A DNA stretch of 64,000 nucleotides from assembly GCA_035640455.1 (NCBI GenBank), contig DASQWB010000002.1, positions 1 to 64,000 of the forward strand, given 5' to 3'. This DNA comes from AC-50 sp035640455 (GTDB taxonomy: Bacteria; Actinomycetota; Thermoleophilia; Gaiellales; Gaiellaceae). Below, one piece after another: positions 49,616 through 57,806 of this stretch. Each line of letters opens with the position of its first letter. The stretch's first letter is position 1. The notes beneath the pieces are model-generated. The model worked only from the letters and a program-made list of their open reading frames with translations. It was not told where the DNA came from and did no database searches. Position numbers and translations under genes: made by a program.

Positions 49616-50233
49616 ATGCCCTACACGGTTCCGGATCTTCCGTACGACTACGCCGCCCTCGAGCCCCACATCGACGAGGCGACGATGCGCGTCCACCACG
49701 ACAAGCACCACCAGGCCTACGTCGACAACGCGAACGCGGCGCTCCAGGGAACCGAGTGGGACGGCCGTCCAGTCGAGCAGGTGCTCGCCGAGCTCGACCT
49801 CCTCCCCGAGGACAAGCAGACGGTGGTGCGGAACAACGCGGGCGGGCACGCGAACCACACGCTCTTCTGGGAGATCATGAGCCCGAACGGCGGCGGCGAG
49901 CCGAGCGGCGCCCTCGCGCAGGCGATCGACGATACCTTCGGCTCCCTCGACGACCTCGAGCAGCTCATGAACGACGCTGGAGTGAAGCGCTTCGGCTCGG
50001 GCTGGAGCTGGCTCGTCTGGAACGGAAGCGGCCTGGCCGTCTACTCGACCGCGAACCAGGACAGCCCGATCCTCTCCTCCTACGACGACGTGCCGCTCCT
50101 CGGCATCGACGTGTGGGAGCACGCCTATTACTTGAAGTACCAGAACCGGCGGCCCGACTACCTCGCCGCCTGGTGGAACGTCGTCAACTGGCCCGCTGTC
50201 GAGTCGCGGTACGAGACCGCTATCGGCGCCTGA
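49616..50233 (+). CDS. sodA: Superoxide dismutase, Mn/Fe type
   Basis: 205 residues. Converts superoxide to hydrogen peroxide and oxygen. Ligands: His in MRVHHDKHHQAYVDNANAAL, His in GGHANHTLFWEIMSPNGGG, Asp/His in GIDVWEHAYYLKYQNRRPDY. GVKRFGSGWSWLVWNGSG and LPYDYAALEPHIDEATM are standard. Residues around GGGEPSGALAQAI favour the manganese form, but metal choice cannot be assured. ATG 49616 follows AGGGAG. A short copy of dispersed repeat R lies right behind its stop. Confidence 0.96.
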   Translation: MPYTVPDLPYDYAALEPHIDEATMRVHHDKHHQAYVDNANAALQGTEWDGRPVEQVLAELDLLPEDKQTVVRNNAGGHANHTLFWEIMSPNGGGEPSGALAQAIDDTFGSLDDLEQLMNDAGVKRFGSGWSWLVWNGSGLAVYSTANQDSPILSSYDDVPLLGIDVWEHAYYLKYQNRRPDYLAAWWNVVNWPAVESRYETAIGA

Positions 50234-50234
50234 C

Positions 50235-50255
50235 CGTCTGAACTGACCGGTCGAC
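50235..50255 (-). repeat. Short copy (R3) of the R-family repeat
   Basis: On the minus strand GTCGACCGGTCAGTTCAGACG matches the first 20 bases of R1 and R2 with one or two differences; the rest of the element is missing. It begins 2 bp after the sodA stop. Confidence 0.55.
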
Positions 50256-50269
50256 CCGCCTGATCAGGC

Positions 50270-51133
50270 TCAGCGGCGCCTGACCTTCTGCGTCCCGCTG
50301 TGTGAGTCGAGGTAGCCGAGCCCGGCCTGGTTCACGGTCATGTAGATCCGGTAGACGCTGACGCCGTGGCGGCGCGGGATGCGGAAGAGCCGCGCCGACT
50401 TCGGCCCCAGCTCGAGCTTCAGCGTCGTCACCCACTGGCCGAACTTCGACCGCCGCTGGAGGTAGACGAAGTGGCCGGCCCAGGAGTGGTCGTCGGCACG
50501 CACCGTCGTGTAGAACCGGCGGCCCCTGGGGGTGAAGGTGATCTTCGGCTTCACCTGGACGACCGCTTGCTGGCTCTTCGTGTTCTTCCACTGCGCCCAG
50601 TACGTGGTGTAGATCGTGGGCGTGGTCGTGAAGCTGAAGACGCCGCCCGCCGTCGTCTTGACGACCGCGAGCTGGATCGGCGAGGCCTGCCCGTACGGCT
50701 GGGAGAAGATCGTCACCGTCTCGTTCGCCTTCGTGTTCGAGACGGTCCCGTTGAGCGTCGTCGGGGTTCCGTAGACCACGATCGGGTTCGTGGCGCCGAA
50801 GGTGAGCGACGGCGGCGGGCCGTTCACGCGGATCACGCCCTTGAGCGACGGGTGGATCGCATCGTGGTACGGGAAGCGGCCGGCGGTCTTGAACGTGAAC
50901 GAGTAGGTCTGGCTCGGCTTCAGGATCGGCGAGGCGAACGAGCCGTTGTCGGCGACCACCTGGTGGTTCGTCGAGTCGGCGTTCGTCCACTTGACGGTGT
51001 CGCCGAAGTCGATCCGTACCGAGCTCGGCGAGAAGCCGGACTTCGTGATCCTGACATTGATCGTGGCCGACTGGGCGGGTGCGGCCACGGCGAGCGCCGC
51101 AAGGGCGGCCAGTGCCACGACGAGCCTGCGCAT
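50270..51133 (-). CDS. Secreted cupredoxin-fold protein lacking the copper cysteine
   Basis: 287 residues. Signal peptide MRRLVVALAALAALAVAAPA at 1-22. Residues about 23-105 are a plastocyanin-like domain: INVRITKSGFSPSSVRIDFG, DTVKWTNADSTNHQVVAD, YSFTFKTAGRFPYHDAIHP, LKGVIRV. The type-1 copper ligand set is His...Cys...His...Met; here the Cys position (YHC in relatives) reads YHD and the Met position reads Leu (SLKG). Two histidines remain. Copper binding of the usual kind is therefore unlikely. Residues 110-287 look like two Ig-like beta domains (PIVVYGTPTTLNGTVSNTKA, TFTPRGRRFYTTVRADD). Start ATG 51133. Confidence 0.85.
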   Translation of the reverse strand: MRRLVVALAALAALAVAAPAQSATINVRITKSGFSPSSVRIDFGDTVKWTNADSTNHQVVADNGSFASPILKPSQTYSFTFKTAGRFPYHDAIHPSLKGVIRVNGPPPSLTFGATNPIVVYGTPTTLNGTVSNTKANETVTIFSQPYGQASPIQLAVVKTTAGGVFSFTTTPTIYTTYWAQWKNTKSQQAVVQVKPKITFTPRGRRFYTTVRADDHSWAGHFVYLQRRSKFGQWVTTLKLELGPKSARLFRIPRRHGVSVYRIYMTVNQAGLGYLDSHSGTQKVRRR

Positions 51134-51189
51134 GCGAACCCCCTGTGTTCGTTGCGACTATTGCTAGAGACGCATCTTGCAGCCCGAAG

Positions 51190-51642
51190 ATGTTTGTCCG
51201 ACGTAAAAGGCACGTGACAGCACTGGGTCAGTTCGGACTACTCGTCTCAGCGGCGTTCCTTCTCGCAACCGCATGCGGGAGTCATCGCAAGGCCGGACCG
51301 GCGCCGCGACCCAGGGCGACGCTCGCCGCCTTTCGCGGCTCGTACGGACACGACCGCGGCCTCGCGATCAAGCGCAGCGGCCAGGGGAGAGAAGTCATCA
51401 ATTCCGGCTGCTGCCAGACTGTCATCGACTTCTCATTCAAGCTCTCGCGCCCAACAGGCACGGTCACCAACGCCACAGTGACGTACCGCGTGACTGCTGT
51501 TCGTCGGTACGCGCGGTCGTGGGCGAGGCTGCCTCGGCCCCGCGCGGGTCAGCAAGGGCATCTTCGGCGAAGAAACGGCGTCATCACGGACTCGATCACC
51601 GGCGCCACCTTCTGCGTTGGCGTCCCCCGGTGCGGCGCGTAG
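51190..51642 (+). CDS. Putative lipoprotein of unknown function
   Basis: 150 residues. N-terminal basic stretch, hydrophobic helix FGLLVSAAFLLATAC and a lipobox LATAC-G at about residues 25-30 indicate a lipoprotein. Mature part: GSYGHDRGLAIKRSGQGREV, INSGCCQTVIDFSFKLSR, NATVTYRVTAVRRYARS. The paired cysteines (GCC) and the C-terminal ATFCVGVPRCGA may form disulfides. I recall similar uncharacterised secreted proteins in actinobacteria. ATG 51190 is plausible; no strong Shine-Dalgarno. It precedes the ECF sigma operon on the same strand by 64 bp. Confidence 0.65.
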   Translation: MFVRRKRHVTALGQFGLLVSAAFLLATACGSHRKAGPAPRPRATLAAFRGSYGHDRGLAIKRSGQGREVINSGCCQTVIDFSFKLSRPTGTVTNATVTYRVTAVRRYARSWARLPRPRAGQQGHLRRRNGVITDSITGATFCVGVPRCGA

Positions 51643-51706
51643 GCGCCGATACGTGACTGCGGACCGTGCGGGCGCCGGCCGACTCTGCTGGAATCCAAGG
51701 AGCGCC

Positions 51707-52342
51707 ATGCCACGTAAGGAAGAGGAAGCCGTGGAGGTCGCGCTCGCACCGCCCTTTTCGCTGCCCGGCCGCGCGGGTGCCTCGCCGACCCCGGATTCGC
51801 CGCGGCGGGAACCATCCGACGGCGACCTCCTCGAGCGAATCGGGAACGGCGATCGGCCCGCCTTCGAGCTCCTCTACCGGCGCTACGCACGGGCGGTGCT
51901 CGGCCTCGCGCTGCGCCGGCTCGGCGACCGCGGACGCGCGGAGGAGGCCATGCAGGAGACGTTCGCGTCGATCTGGCGCTCGGCCTCGAGCTACCGGCCC
52001 GAGCGCGGCCCAGGCGCGCCATGGCTCTACGCGGTGGCGCGACACGCGATCGTCGACCGCTTCCGCGCGCGCACGGAGCCGCCGGCCGAGGTTCCGGAGG
52101 AACCGTCGACCGAGCCCGGGCCGGCGGAGCGGGCGGAGTCGTCGTTCATCGCCTGGCGCGTGCACCGGGCCCTCGAGGAGCTGCCGCAGAACGAGCGGAC
52201 GGTGATCGAGCTCGCCTACTGGGGCGGCATGTCCCAAAGCGAGGTGGCGGAGTTCCTGAACGTGCCGCTCGGTACCGTGAAGACACGGACGCGGAGCGGC
52301 CTCGGCCGGCTCGCGAACCTACTCGAGGGAGAGCTCGAATGA
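51707..52342 (+). CDS. ECF RNA polymerase sigma factor
   Basis: 211 residues. Region 2: DRPAFELLYRRYARAVLGLA, RAEEAMQETFASIWRSASSY, and GAPWLYAVARHAIVDRFRAR. Region 4: ALEELPQNERTVIELAYWGG and MSQSEVAEFLNVPLGTVKTR, the helix-turn-helix. Closest in style to SigK/SigL-like ECF factors with a following anti-sigma gene. ATG 51707 has Shine-Dalgarno AAGGAG. The stop overlaps the next start (ATGA), the classic sigma/anti-sigma arrangement. Confidence 0.93.
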   Translation: MPRKEEEAVEVALAPPFSLPGRAGASPTPDSPRREPSDGDLLERIGNGDRPAFELLYRRYARAVLGLALRRLGDRGRAEEAMQETFASIWRSASSYRPERGPGAPWLYAVARHAIVDRFRARTEPPAEVPEEPSTEPGPAERAESSFIAWRVHRALEELPQNERTVIELAYWGGMSQSEVAEFLNVPLGTVKTRTRSGLGRLANLLEGELE

Positions 52343-52947
52343 CCAGGACGCCCGACTTCGACGACCTCGTCGGCGAGGACGTGCCGGCCGGCGAGCGCGA
52401 GCGCCTGCGCCGCGCCCACGACCTCCTCGTCGCCGCGGGACCGCCGCCCGAGCTCTCGCCTACGCTCGCGCGCCCGCCGGAGGTCGGCGCGCCCGTCGCC
52501 TTCCTCCCGCGTCGTCGCCGCGCCGCGCTGCTCCTCCTGGCCGCGGCGCTCGCAGCGGCGGCCTTCGGCGGCGGCTTCCTCACCGGCGCGGTCACGCACA
52601 GCGCGTCGCCGAAGAGCGCCGCGTTCGTCGTCTCGATGCACGGCACGCGCGCGGCGCCGAACGCCCTCGCGAGCATCCGGCTCGAGGAGGTCGACGCGGC
52701 AGGAAACTGGCCGATGCGCCTCACCGTCCAGGGCCTGCCGAAGCTGCCCAGCGGCGGCTACTACGAGCTGTACCTGACCCGCCACGGCCGCATCGCCGCC
52801 ACCTGCGGGACGTTCAATGTCCACGGTGGGCGCACCGTCGTGCGCCTGAACGCTCCCTATCGCCTGGATCGTTTCGACGGCTGGGTGGTTACCCGGCACC
52901 CCCCCGGCCGGCCGGACCACGCCAGCCGGCCGGTGCTGACGACTTAG
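52339..52947 (+). CDS. Membrane anti-sigma factor, RskA-like
   Basis: 202 residues, translationally coupled to the ECF sigma gene. Cytoplasmic N-terminus of about 60 residues (FDDLVGEDVPAGERERLRRA), one membrane helix AALLLLAAALAAAAFGGGF at about 65-85, and an extracytoplasmic beta-rich domain (MRLTVQGLPKLPSGGYYELY, LTRHGRIAATCGTFNVHGG) that matches the RskA C-terminal domain. No HxxxCxxC zinc anti-sigma motif is present in the N-terminus, so it is not the redox ZAS type; release is probably by regulated proteolysis. That last point is inference from RskA. Confidence 0.85.
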   Translation: MTRTPDFDDLVGEDVPAGERERLRRAHDLLVAAGPPPELSPTLARPPEVGAPVAFLPRRRRAALLLLAAALAAAAFGGGFLTGAVTHSASPKSAAFVVSMHGTRAAPNALASIRLEEVDAAGNWPMRLTVQGLPKLPSGGYYELYLTRHGRIAATCGTFNVHGGRTVVRLNAPYRLDRFDGWVVTRHPPGRPDHASRPVLTT

Positions 52948-52969
52948 AACCTCTGCGAAGAGACGAGCC

Positions 52970-53677
52970 CTACGGAGCGACGCGGCCCGCGGCGACGAAC
53001 GCGGCGTACGTCACCGGCATCCTCGCTTCGAGGAAGCGCTCGCACGCCTCGGCGTAGCGCCGGATCTCGCGCTGCGCCGTCTCGGCGGCGCGCAGCGACA
53101 CGAAGTTCATCAGCGACCGCGCGTTGATCGTCCAGTAGAACTCGGTGTACGCGGCGACGGGCATGACGAGCCGGGCGAGCTCGCGTGCGACTCCGGCTTC
53201 GACCAGCCGCTCATAGGTCGTGTACGCGTGCTCGTAGACCGTGCGCAGCTCCTCACGCGTCGCCTCGGCGAGCTCGGGCTCGACCGGCTCGAACGAGTAC
53301 GCGCCCGGCTTGCCGACCTGCGTCCGCACGTCCTCGGGCTCGGGGACGTAGAAGTCTTCGGTCGCGCGCGCGTAGCGCATGCTGAACTCGTTGAACGAGC
53401 CGACGCGGTGCCGGAACCACTCGCGCGCGACGAAGATCGGCGCGCGGACGTGGAAGCGGAACGAGTTGTGCTCGAACGGCGTGCCGTGCCGCTCGCGGAG
53501 CAGGAAGCGGATCAGGCCCTCGTCGCTCTCGTCCATCGTCTCCTTGCGCCGGGCGAAGCTGACGCGGGCGGCGTTGACGACGGAGAGGTCGTCGGCCATC
53601 GAGTCGTCGAGCCGGACGAAGCCGTGGTCGAGGACGCGAATCTTGTCCTCGGTTATGACTTCCGCGATCACGGCCAT
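52970..53677 (-). CDS. thyX: FAD-dependent thymidylate synthase ThyX
   Basis: 235 residues. ThyX makes dTMP from dUMP with FAD and methylene-tetrahydrofolate. The signature RHRxxSxNxxSxR is intact in EWFRHRVGSFNEFSMRYARA. Other family blocks are VVNAARVSFARRKETMDESD, FLLRERHGTPFEHNSFRF, ELARLVMPVAAYTEFYWTIN and ARSLMNFVSLRAAETAQREI. ATG 53677 (MAVIAEVITEDKIRVLDHGF) fits the family better than an in-frame start 11 codons upstream. Convergent with the anti-sigma gene. Confidence 0.96.
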   Translation of the reverse strand: MAVIAEVITEDKIRVLDHGFVRLDDSMADDLSVVNAARVSFARRKETMDESDEGLIRFLLRERHGTPFEHNSFRFHVRAPIFVAREWFRHRVGSFNEFSMRYARATEDFYVPEPEDVRTQVGKPGAYSFEPVEPELAEATREELRTVYEHAYTTYERLVEAGVARELARLVMPVAAYTEFYWTINARSLMNFVSLRAAETAQREIRRYAEACERFLEARMPVTYAAFVAAGRVAP

Positions 53678-53737
53678 GTCTTCGAGCGTACCAGTGCTCC
53701 ATGTCGGCACATCCGCCCGACTGCGACCCGCGGAGAG

Positions 53738-55597
53738 CTACCTACAAGAAGAGGGCGACCGCCCGAACAGCACGTAGTGGACGTCGGTCGTCGTGCCGCC
53801 GCCGGCCGCTGAGTTCAGGCCGTAGCCGAACGCGGCCAAGAGGTTGCCGGGATGCGCTTTCGTCGCCGGCGCTTGGCGGATCGTGACGTAGTCCCCGAAA
53901 CGACCCGTGCCGACATTGCTCCCGGTCGTGATGTACGCGATGAAGTCGCCCCAGAACCCGACGACGTGGTTCTCGTAGTTGCCGCCGCCGCCGTATTCGA
54001 ACGACATGCCGACCTCGCGGGTGCAGGCGTTCGTGGCCAAGGCCGGGTAGCCGAATGCGTAGCTCGGGTTCCAGATTTGAACTTGCTGGATCCTGCTGAA
54101 GTTGTTGTTCCGGTTGAGCGTCACCATCTCGACGTGCGCTTGCGGGAAGTTCTTGTCCGTGCCCGCATCCCACGCGAACCAGATTTGGCTGCCGACGCGC
54201 GTCGAGCCAATCACGGCGTTGCTTGGAAAGCCCCAGCTGAACCAGTTCCGGCCATCCGGCGTCGTCGAGGAGAGCGTGTTCTGGGCCCAGCTCGAGATAT
54301 TGACGTCCCGCCAGAAGTACGTGTTCGACCCCTCCGCGAGCGAGAAGACGCGCATCTGGCTCGAGCTGTTATGGCCGGCCCAGAAGATCTCGTTGCCGGT
54401 GTCCTGCGTGAGATGGCCTCCCCACACCATCGAGCTGTCGGGAGGATTCGTGTAGTCGAGGCTGATCGTGCCCCCGGCTTGAATGCCTGCGAGCGACGTG
54501 CGCGTGACCTGCACGCCGCTGTTGCAGCCCTTGGGACACGACGGCCAGCCCACGTCCCAGCTCAGGTAGAGGGAGTTGTCGCCCACGGAAAGATCGGGGT
54601 AGTCGACGCCGGTGCCGGTCGGCTGGCCGAAGAGACTCGACGGGAGATTCCAGTAGGTCCAGGCTGTGGCCCCGCTGCTGAGGAGCGTCGCCGGGCTCGC
54701 CGAGGCGAGACGAAATCCGTTGTTGCCCTGGAGGAGCCAGATGAACCGATCGACGCTCGGGGCGTACTGGACGATCTGGTCACAGCAGAACCCGATCGCG
54801 TCGCTGGGAAAGATCGTCGTCGGGTTCACCTGCGTGAACGTCGACCCGTTGTCGTTCGAATAGGCCGCATACCAGTTCGACGAGGCGAAGACGACACGAC
54901 CGGCGTTCACGGCACCGCTCGGCTCCGCGGTCGTGCTGCCGCTGAACCCCAATCCGTTGTTCACTTCGAAGTCCACTGGGGGATCGACGAGCGGAGACTT
55001 CTTGATCGCCGTTCTCGCGCTCCGCCTCCCCGGTACGGACCGTCCCTTCGGGACCGTCCAGCGCGAGCCGTTCCGATCCCTGTCGAACCGAGGCGGGCGC
55101 GCCGGGAACGGAGCGCCCTTCGTCTCGTGCGGCGAAGCGGTCGCGTGTCTCAGGGGCGCCTTGCCCGGCGCGGCGGGCGGGAGCACGACGACAAGCTGCG
55201 CGAGAAACGGTGCGCGCTTGCCGGCGGTTGTCCCGAAGCTCCCACGGATCGCCAGCCGGTAGCGCTGCCGTTGGATCAGGCCGTTGCTCCTGAAGTTCGC
55301 TTGGACGATCGCCGCCCGGCCGGCCCCGATTTTGCCGACCGACCGAGGCGCGACGCTGAGGAGCCGAGCGGATCCGAGCTGGGCCGAGTCGATCTTCACG
55401 CCGAGGACGGCACCGCGACCGATGTTGTTGAGGCGCACCGCGACCAGCAGCGCATTCGGTTTCTGGAAGGCGATACCGGGTGCGCTCAGTGTCAGTGGCA
55501 ACCGTGCCGAGCGCGCAGACGTGCTCGGCGAAGCAGAAAGAAGTGTCGCGCCGACGACGAGAACGAGTGCCGTCATGGCGAGTGCGAGCTTCGTCAT
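53738..55597 (-). CDS. Large secreted protein of unknown function
   Basis: 619 residues with a signal peptide (MTKLALAMTALVLVVGATLL, cleavage near residue 28). Residues about 30-130 look like an Ig-like domain (ALLVAVRLNNIGRGAVLGV, VQANFRSNGLIQRQRYRLAI). A basic low-complexity linker follows (about 150-200). The rest is a propeller-like or exo-alpha-sialidase-like region: SSNWYAAYSNDNGSTF (an Asp-box-like turn), VDYPDLSVGDNSLYLSWDV, EIFWAGHNSSSQMRVFSLAE. I do not recognise catalytic residues. Base composition is less G+C-biased than in its neighbours. Divergent from the DUF72 gene, with an inverted repeat (55629-55642) between them. Confidence 0.8.
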   Translation of the reverse strand: MTKLALAMTALVLVVGATLLSASPSTSARSARLPLTLSAPGIAFQKPNALLVAVRLNNIGRGAVLGVKIDSAQLGSARLLSVAPRSVGKIGAGRAAIVQANFRSNGLIQRQRYRLAIRGSFGTTAGKRAPFLAQLVVVLPPAAPGKAPLRHATASPHETKGAPFPARPPRFDRDRNGSRWTVPKGRSVPGRRSARTAIKKSPLVDPPVDFEVNNGLGFSGSTTAEPSGAVNAGRVVFASSNWYAAYSNDNGSTFTQVNPTTIFPSDAIGFCCDQIVQYAPSVDRFIWLLQGNNGFRLASASPATLLSSGATAWTYWNLPSSLFGQPTGTGVDYPDLSVGDNSLYLSWDVGWPSCPKGCNSGVQVTRTSLAGIQAGGTISLDYTNPPDSSMVWGGHLTQDTGNEIFWAGHNSSSQMRVFSLAEGSNTYFWRDVNISSWAQNTLSSTTPDGRNWFSWGFPSNAVIGSTRVGSQIWFAWDAGTDKNFPQAHVEMVTLNRNNNFSRIQQVQIWNPSYAFGYPALATNACTREVGMSFEYGGGGNYENHVVGFWGDFIAYITTGSNVGTGRFGDYVTIRQAPATKAHPGNLLAAFGYGLNSAAGGGTTTDVHYVLFGRSPSSCR

Positions 55598-55628
55598 CTA
55601 GATCGCGGCTTCCAACGAGGCCGTTGTT

Positions 55629-55642
55629 GTGACTAGTGTCAC
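55629..55642. promoter_or_regulatory. Inverted repeat between divergent genes
   Basis: GTGAC-TAGT-GTCAC, 32 bp upstream of the secreted-protein start and 84 bp upstream of the DUF72 start; a possible operator. It resembles, but is not the same as, the GTGCACTAGTGCAC palindromes. Confidence 0.4.
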
Positions 55643-55725
55643 GATGTATTCGACGCGAGCGTACTCCCCTTACGTGGCTCCGGTCAAGCGTCCTCACCGA
55701 CTCTCGGGTATGACTTGCCGCGCCA

Positions 55726-56376
55726 GTGCCTGTCGAGCCGTCTCCCGCCGGATTCTTCGTCGGCACATCCGGCTGGGCCTACTCTTCGTGGAAGCCCGGC
55801 TTCTACCCCGCCACGACGACGTCGAGCGACTTCCTCCGCTTCTACTCGGAGCGCTTCACGACCGTGGAACTGAACACGACCGGCTATCGCCTTCCGGCCG
55901 AGGAGCAGTTCGACCGCTGGGCCGAGCAGACACCGCCGGGCTTCTCGTTCGCGCCGAAGCTGCCCGCGAACCGGCCGCGGCTCGTCGCCGACTTCTCCGA
56001 CCGCGTGCGGCGGCTCGGCGACCGGCTCGGGCCGGTGCGCGTCTCCTTCAAGAGCGCACGCGACGACGGCCTGATCGAGCTCCTCCTCGGCTCGCTCGAC
56101 CCGTCGCTTCGGCTCGCCTTCGATCTCGAGGGCCCCACGTGGGACGGGATCGAGCCGCGCCTTGCCGAGGCCGGCGCGGTGCGCGTGAACGACCTCGAGA
56201 GCGACGGGCCGTTCCGCTACGTGCGCCTGCGCGAGCCGCCCTACTCCGACGACGAGCTGCGCGCCTGGGCCGACCGGCTGCGCGGCGCCTTCGTGCCGAC
56301 CTACGTCTACGTCCGCCACGAGGACGTGCCGACGGCGCCCCGCTACGCGGCGCGGCTCATGGAGCTGCTCGCGTGA
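55726..56376 (+). CDS. DUF72 family protein
   Basis: 216 residues, TIM-barrel-like DUF72 protein. Typical start FFVGTSGWAYSSWKPGFYP, then FLRFYSERFTTVELNTTGYR, FSFAPKLPANRPRL, LRLAFDLEGPTW, RVNDLESDGPFRYVRLREP and PTYVYVRHEDVPTAPRYAAR. DUF72 proteins are related to TIM-barrel nucleases or isomerases, but no reaction is established. Start GTG 55726; its stop overlaps the methyltransferase start (GTGA). Confidence 0.9.
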   Translation: MPVEPSPAGFFVGTSGWAYSSWKPGFYPATTTSSDFLRFYSERFTTVELNTTGYRLPAEEQFDRWAEQTPPGFSFAPKLPANRPRLVADFSDRVRRLGDRLGPVRVSFKSARDDGLIELLLGSLDPSLRLAFDLEGPTWDGIEPRLAEAGAVRVNDLESDGPFRYVRLREPPYSDDELRAWADRLRGAFVPTYVYVRHEDVPTAPRYAARLMELLA

Positions 56377-57113
56377 GGCCGGCGCCGTCCGACCGGGTTC
56401 CCGCAGAAGACTTCCACTCCGACCGCTACTCGGAGGAGAACGTCGCCTTCTGGGTCCCGCTCCTCGTCGAGGTCGGCGGCATCGGCCCCGACCACCGCGT
56501 CCTCGACGTCGGCTGCGGGACCGGCGGCTTCACGGTGGCGATCGCGGAGCGCACGGGCGCCGAGGTCGTGGGCTGTGACCGCTCGGCCGCGCTCCTCGAG
56601 CACGCGAAGAAGGCCTCCGCAGCCGCCGAGTGGGTCGAGGGGAGTGCGGAGCGCCTGCCGTTCGCCGACGAGTCGTTCAACCGGGTGCTCATGTCGCTCA
56701 TGCTCCACCAGGTGGACGAGCCGGCGCAGGCCGTCGCCGAGGCGTTCCGCGTCCTGCGGCGGCCGGGCGCGCTCGTCGTTCGCACCGTCCTCCCGGACGA
56801 CGCCGCGGCCCGAGTTCCGTTCCGCTTCTTCCCCACCCTCGCGCGCGTGCAGGCCGAGCAGATGCCCTCGCTCGAGGAGCTGACCGCGTGGATGGGCGCG
56901 GCGGGCTTCGACCGCATCCGCAGCCGGCAGGTCCTCCGCAACAAGCGCCTCGAGCTCGACACGGTGGAGGCGCAGCTCCGCAAGGAGATGCCCCTCCGCT
57001 ACCCGTTCCTAGCGCAGCAAGAGCTCGAAGAGGGCCTGCATCGGATGCGCGTGACCTGGGCCGGAAGGCCGGACCCGCGCCCCGTCACCTTCGTCGTCGC
57101 GGAGAAGCGCTAG
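56373..57113 (+). CDS. SAM-dependent methyltransferase (class I)
   Basis: 246 residues. Class I motif I VLDVGCGTGGFTVAIAE at about residue 38, then VVGCDRSAALLEHAKK, AEWVEGSAERLPFADESF (motif II), VLMSLMLHQVDE, and AFRVLRRPGALVVRTVLPDD (motif III-like). It resembles UbiE/Methyltransf_11 enzymes acting on small molecules; the acceptor is unknown. GTG 56373 overlaps the DUF72 stop by 4 bp, so they are cotranslated. Confidence 0.92.
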   Translation: MRPAPSDRVPAEDFHSDRYSEENVAFWVPLLVEVGGIGPDHRVLDVGCGTGGFTVAIAERTGAEVVGCDRSAALLEHAKKASAAAEWVEGSAERLPFADESFNRVLMSLMLHQVDEPAQAVAEAFRVLRRPGALVVRTVLPDDAAARVPFRFFPTLARVQAEQMPSLEELTAWMGAAGFDRIRSRQVLRNKRLELDTVEAQLRKEMPLRYPFLAQQELEEGLHRMRVTWAGRPDPRPVTFVVAEKR

Positions 57114-57127
57114 TACCCTGTCGGCCC

Positions 57128-57640
57128 GTGGAGGAGTACGACAGCCTCGTCGAGCAGCTGGCGCTGAAGGATCACGCGCAAGCGGCGCTGCAAGCGCTCA
57201 TGTACGCGGGGGCCGCTGCGACCGCAGCCGTCCGGCGCGGCCTCAGGCACGACGAGCCGATCGTCCGCGTCCGGTGCTGCATGGTGCTCGACCACCACCT
57301 CGACGAGGCGGCGATCCCCGAGCTCATCGCGAACCTAGACCACCGCGAGGGGCGCGTCCGCGCGTGGGCCCTGCACGCCCTTTCGTGCGACCAGTGCAAG
57401 GAGGGTGAGTGCCATCCCGCCGAGGAGGTGGTCGTTCCGATCGCGTTGGAGATGCTGAGCAACGACCGGAGCCGGAAGGTGCGGACGATGGCCGCGTCGA
57501 TGCTCGGCCTCACAGCTCATCGCCGCGAGGACGCGGCCCGCGCGCTCGAGGCCGCGCGCGACGGCGATCCACACCCGGTTGTCCGGCAGGTCGCGGGGTG
57601 GTATGCGCCCGGCGGGCAGGTCTACCGCCGCCTGGCTTAG
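57128..57640 (+). CDS. HEAT-repeat protein
   Basis: 170 residues made of about four HEAT-like helix pairs: QAALQALMYAGAAATAAVRR, DEPIVRVRCCMVLDHHLDEA, AIPELIANLDHREGRVRAWA, SRKVRTMAASMLGLTAHRRE and PHPVVRQVAGWYAPGG. Between repeats lies a short Cys/His patch, LSCDQCKEGECHP, that could bind a metal. Likely a protein-interaction scaffold; partner unknown. GTG 57128 is 14 bp after the methyltransferase stop. Its stop codon TAG lies at the edge of the palindromic element 57636-57806. Confidence 0.85.
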   Translation: MEEYDSLVEQLALKDHAQAALQALMYAGAAATAAVRRGLRHDEPIVRVRCCMVLDHHLDEAAIPELIANLDHREGRVRAWALHALSCDQCKEGECHPAEEVVVPIALEMLSNDRSRKVRTMAASMLGLTAHRREDAARALEAARDGDPHPVVRQVAGWYAPGGQVYRRLA

Positions 57641-57806
57641 AACTCGTTTCGGAATGAACACGCGCTGACCGGGTGCGCTGGGCGACCGCGTGCCAAGGAC
57701 GCAGGGAGCGTTCGTAGCCGGAGGCTACGGGCGCGACCGAGGACGCCGGCTCGCGCCGCCCAGCGCGGCCGGGCAGTCCGTGGCTCATTTCGAAACGGGT
57801 TCTTAG
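57636..57806. repeat. 171-bp nested palindrome between two convergent genes
   Basis: Ends CTTAGAACTCGTTTCGGAATGA (57636-57657) and TCATTTCGAAACGGGTTCTTAG (57785-57806) are inverted repeats, 19 of 22 positions. An inner pair GCGCTGGGCG/CGCCCAGCGC and a central CGTAGCC-GGA-GGCTACG (57713-57729) are nested inside. The stop codons of the genes on both sides lie in its two ends. It could be a MITE-like element or a long bidirectional terminator. Confidence 0.7.

Noticed and set aside
53852..55636. 594-codon plus-strand ORF
   Set aside because: Antisense to the secreted protein at 53738-55597, which has a signal peptide and realistic composition.
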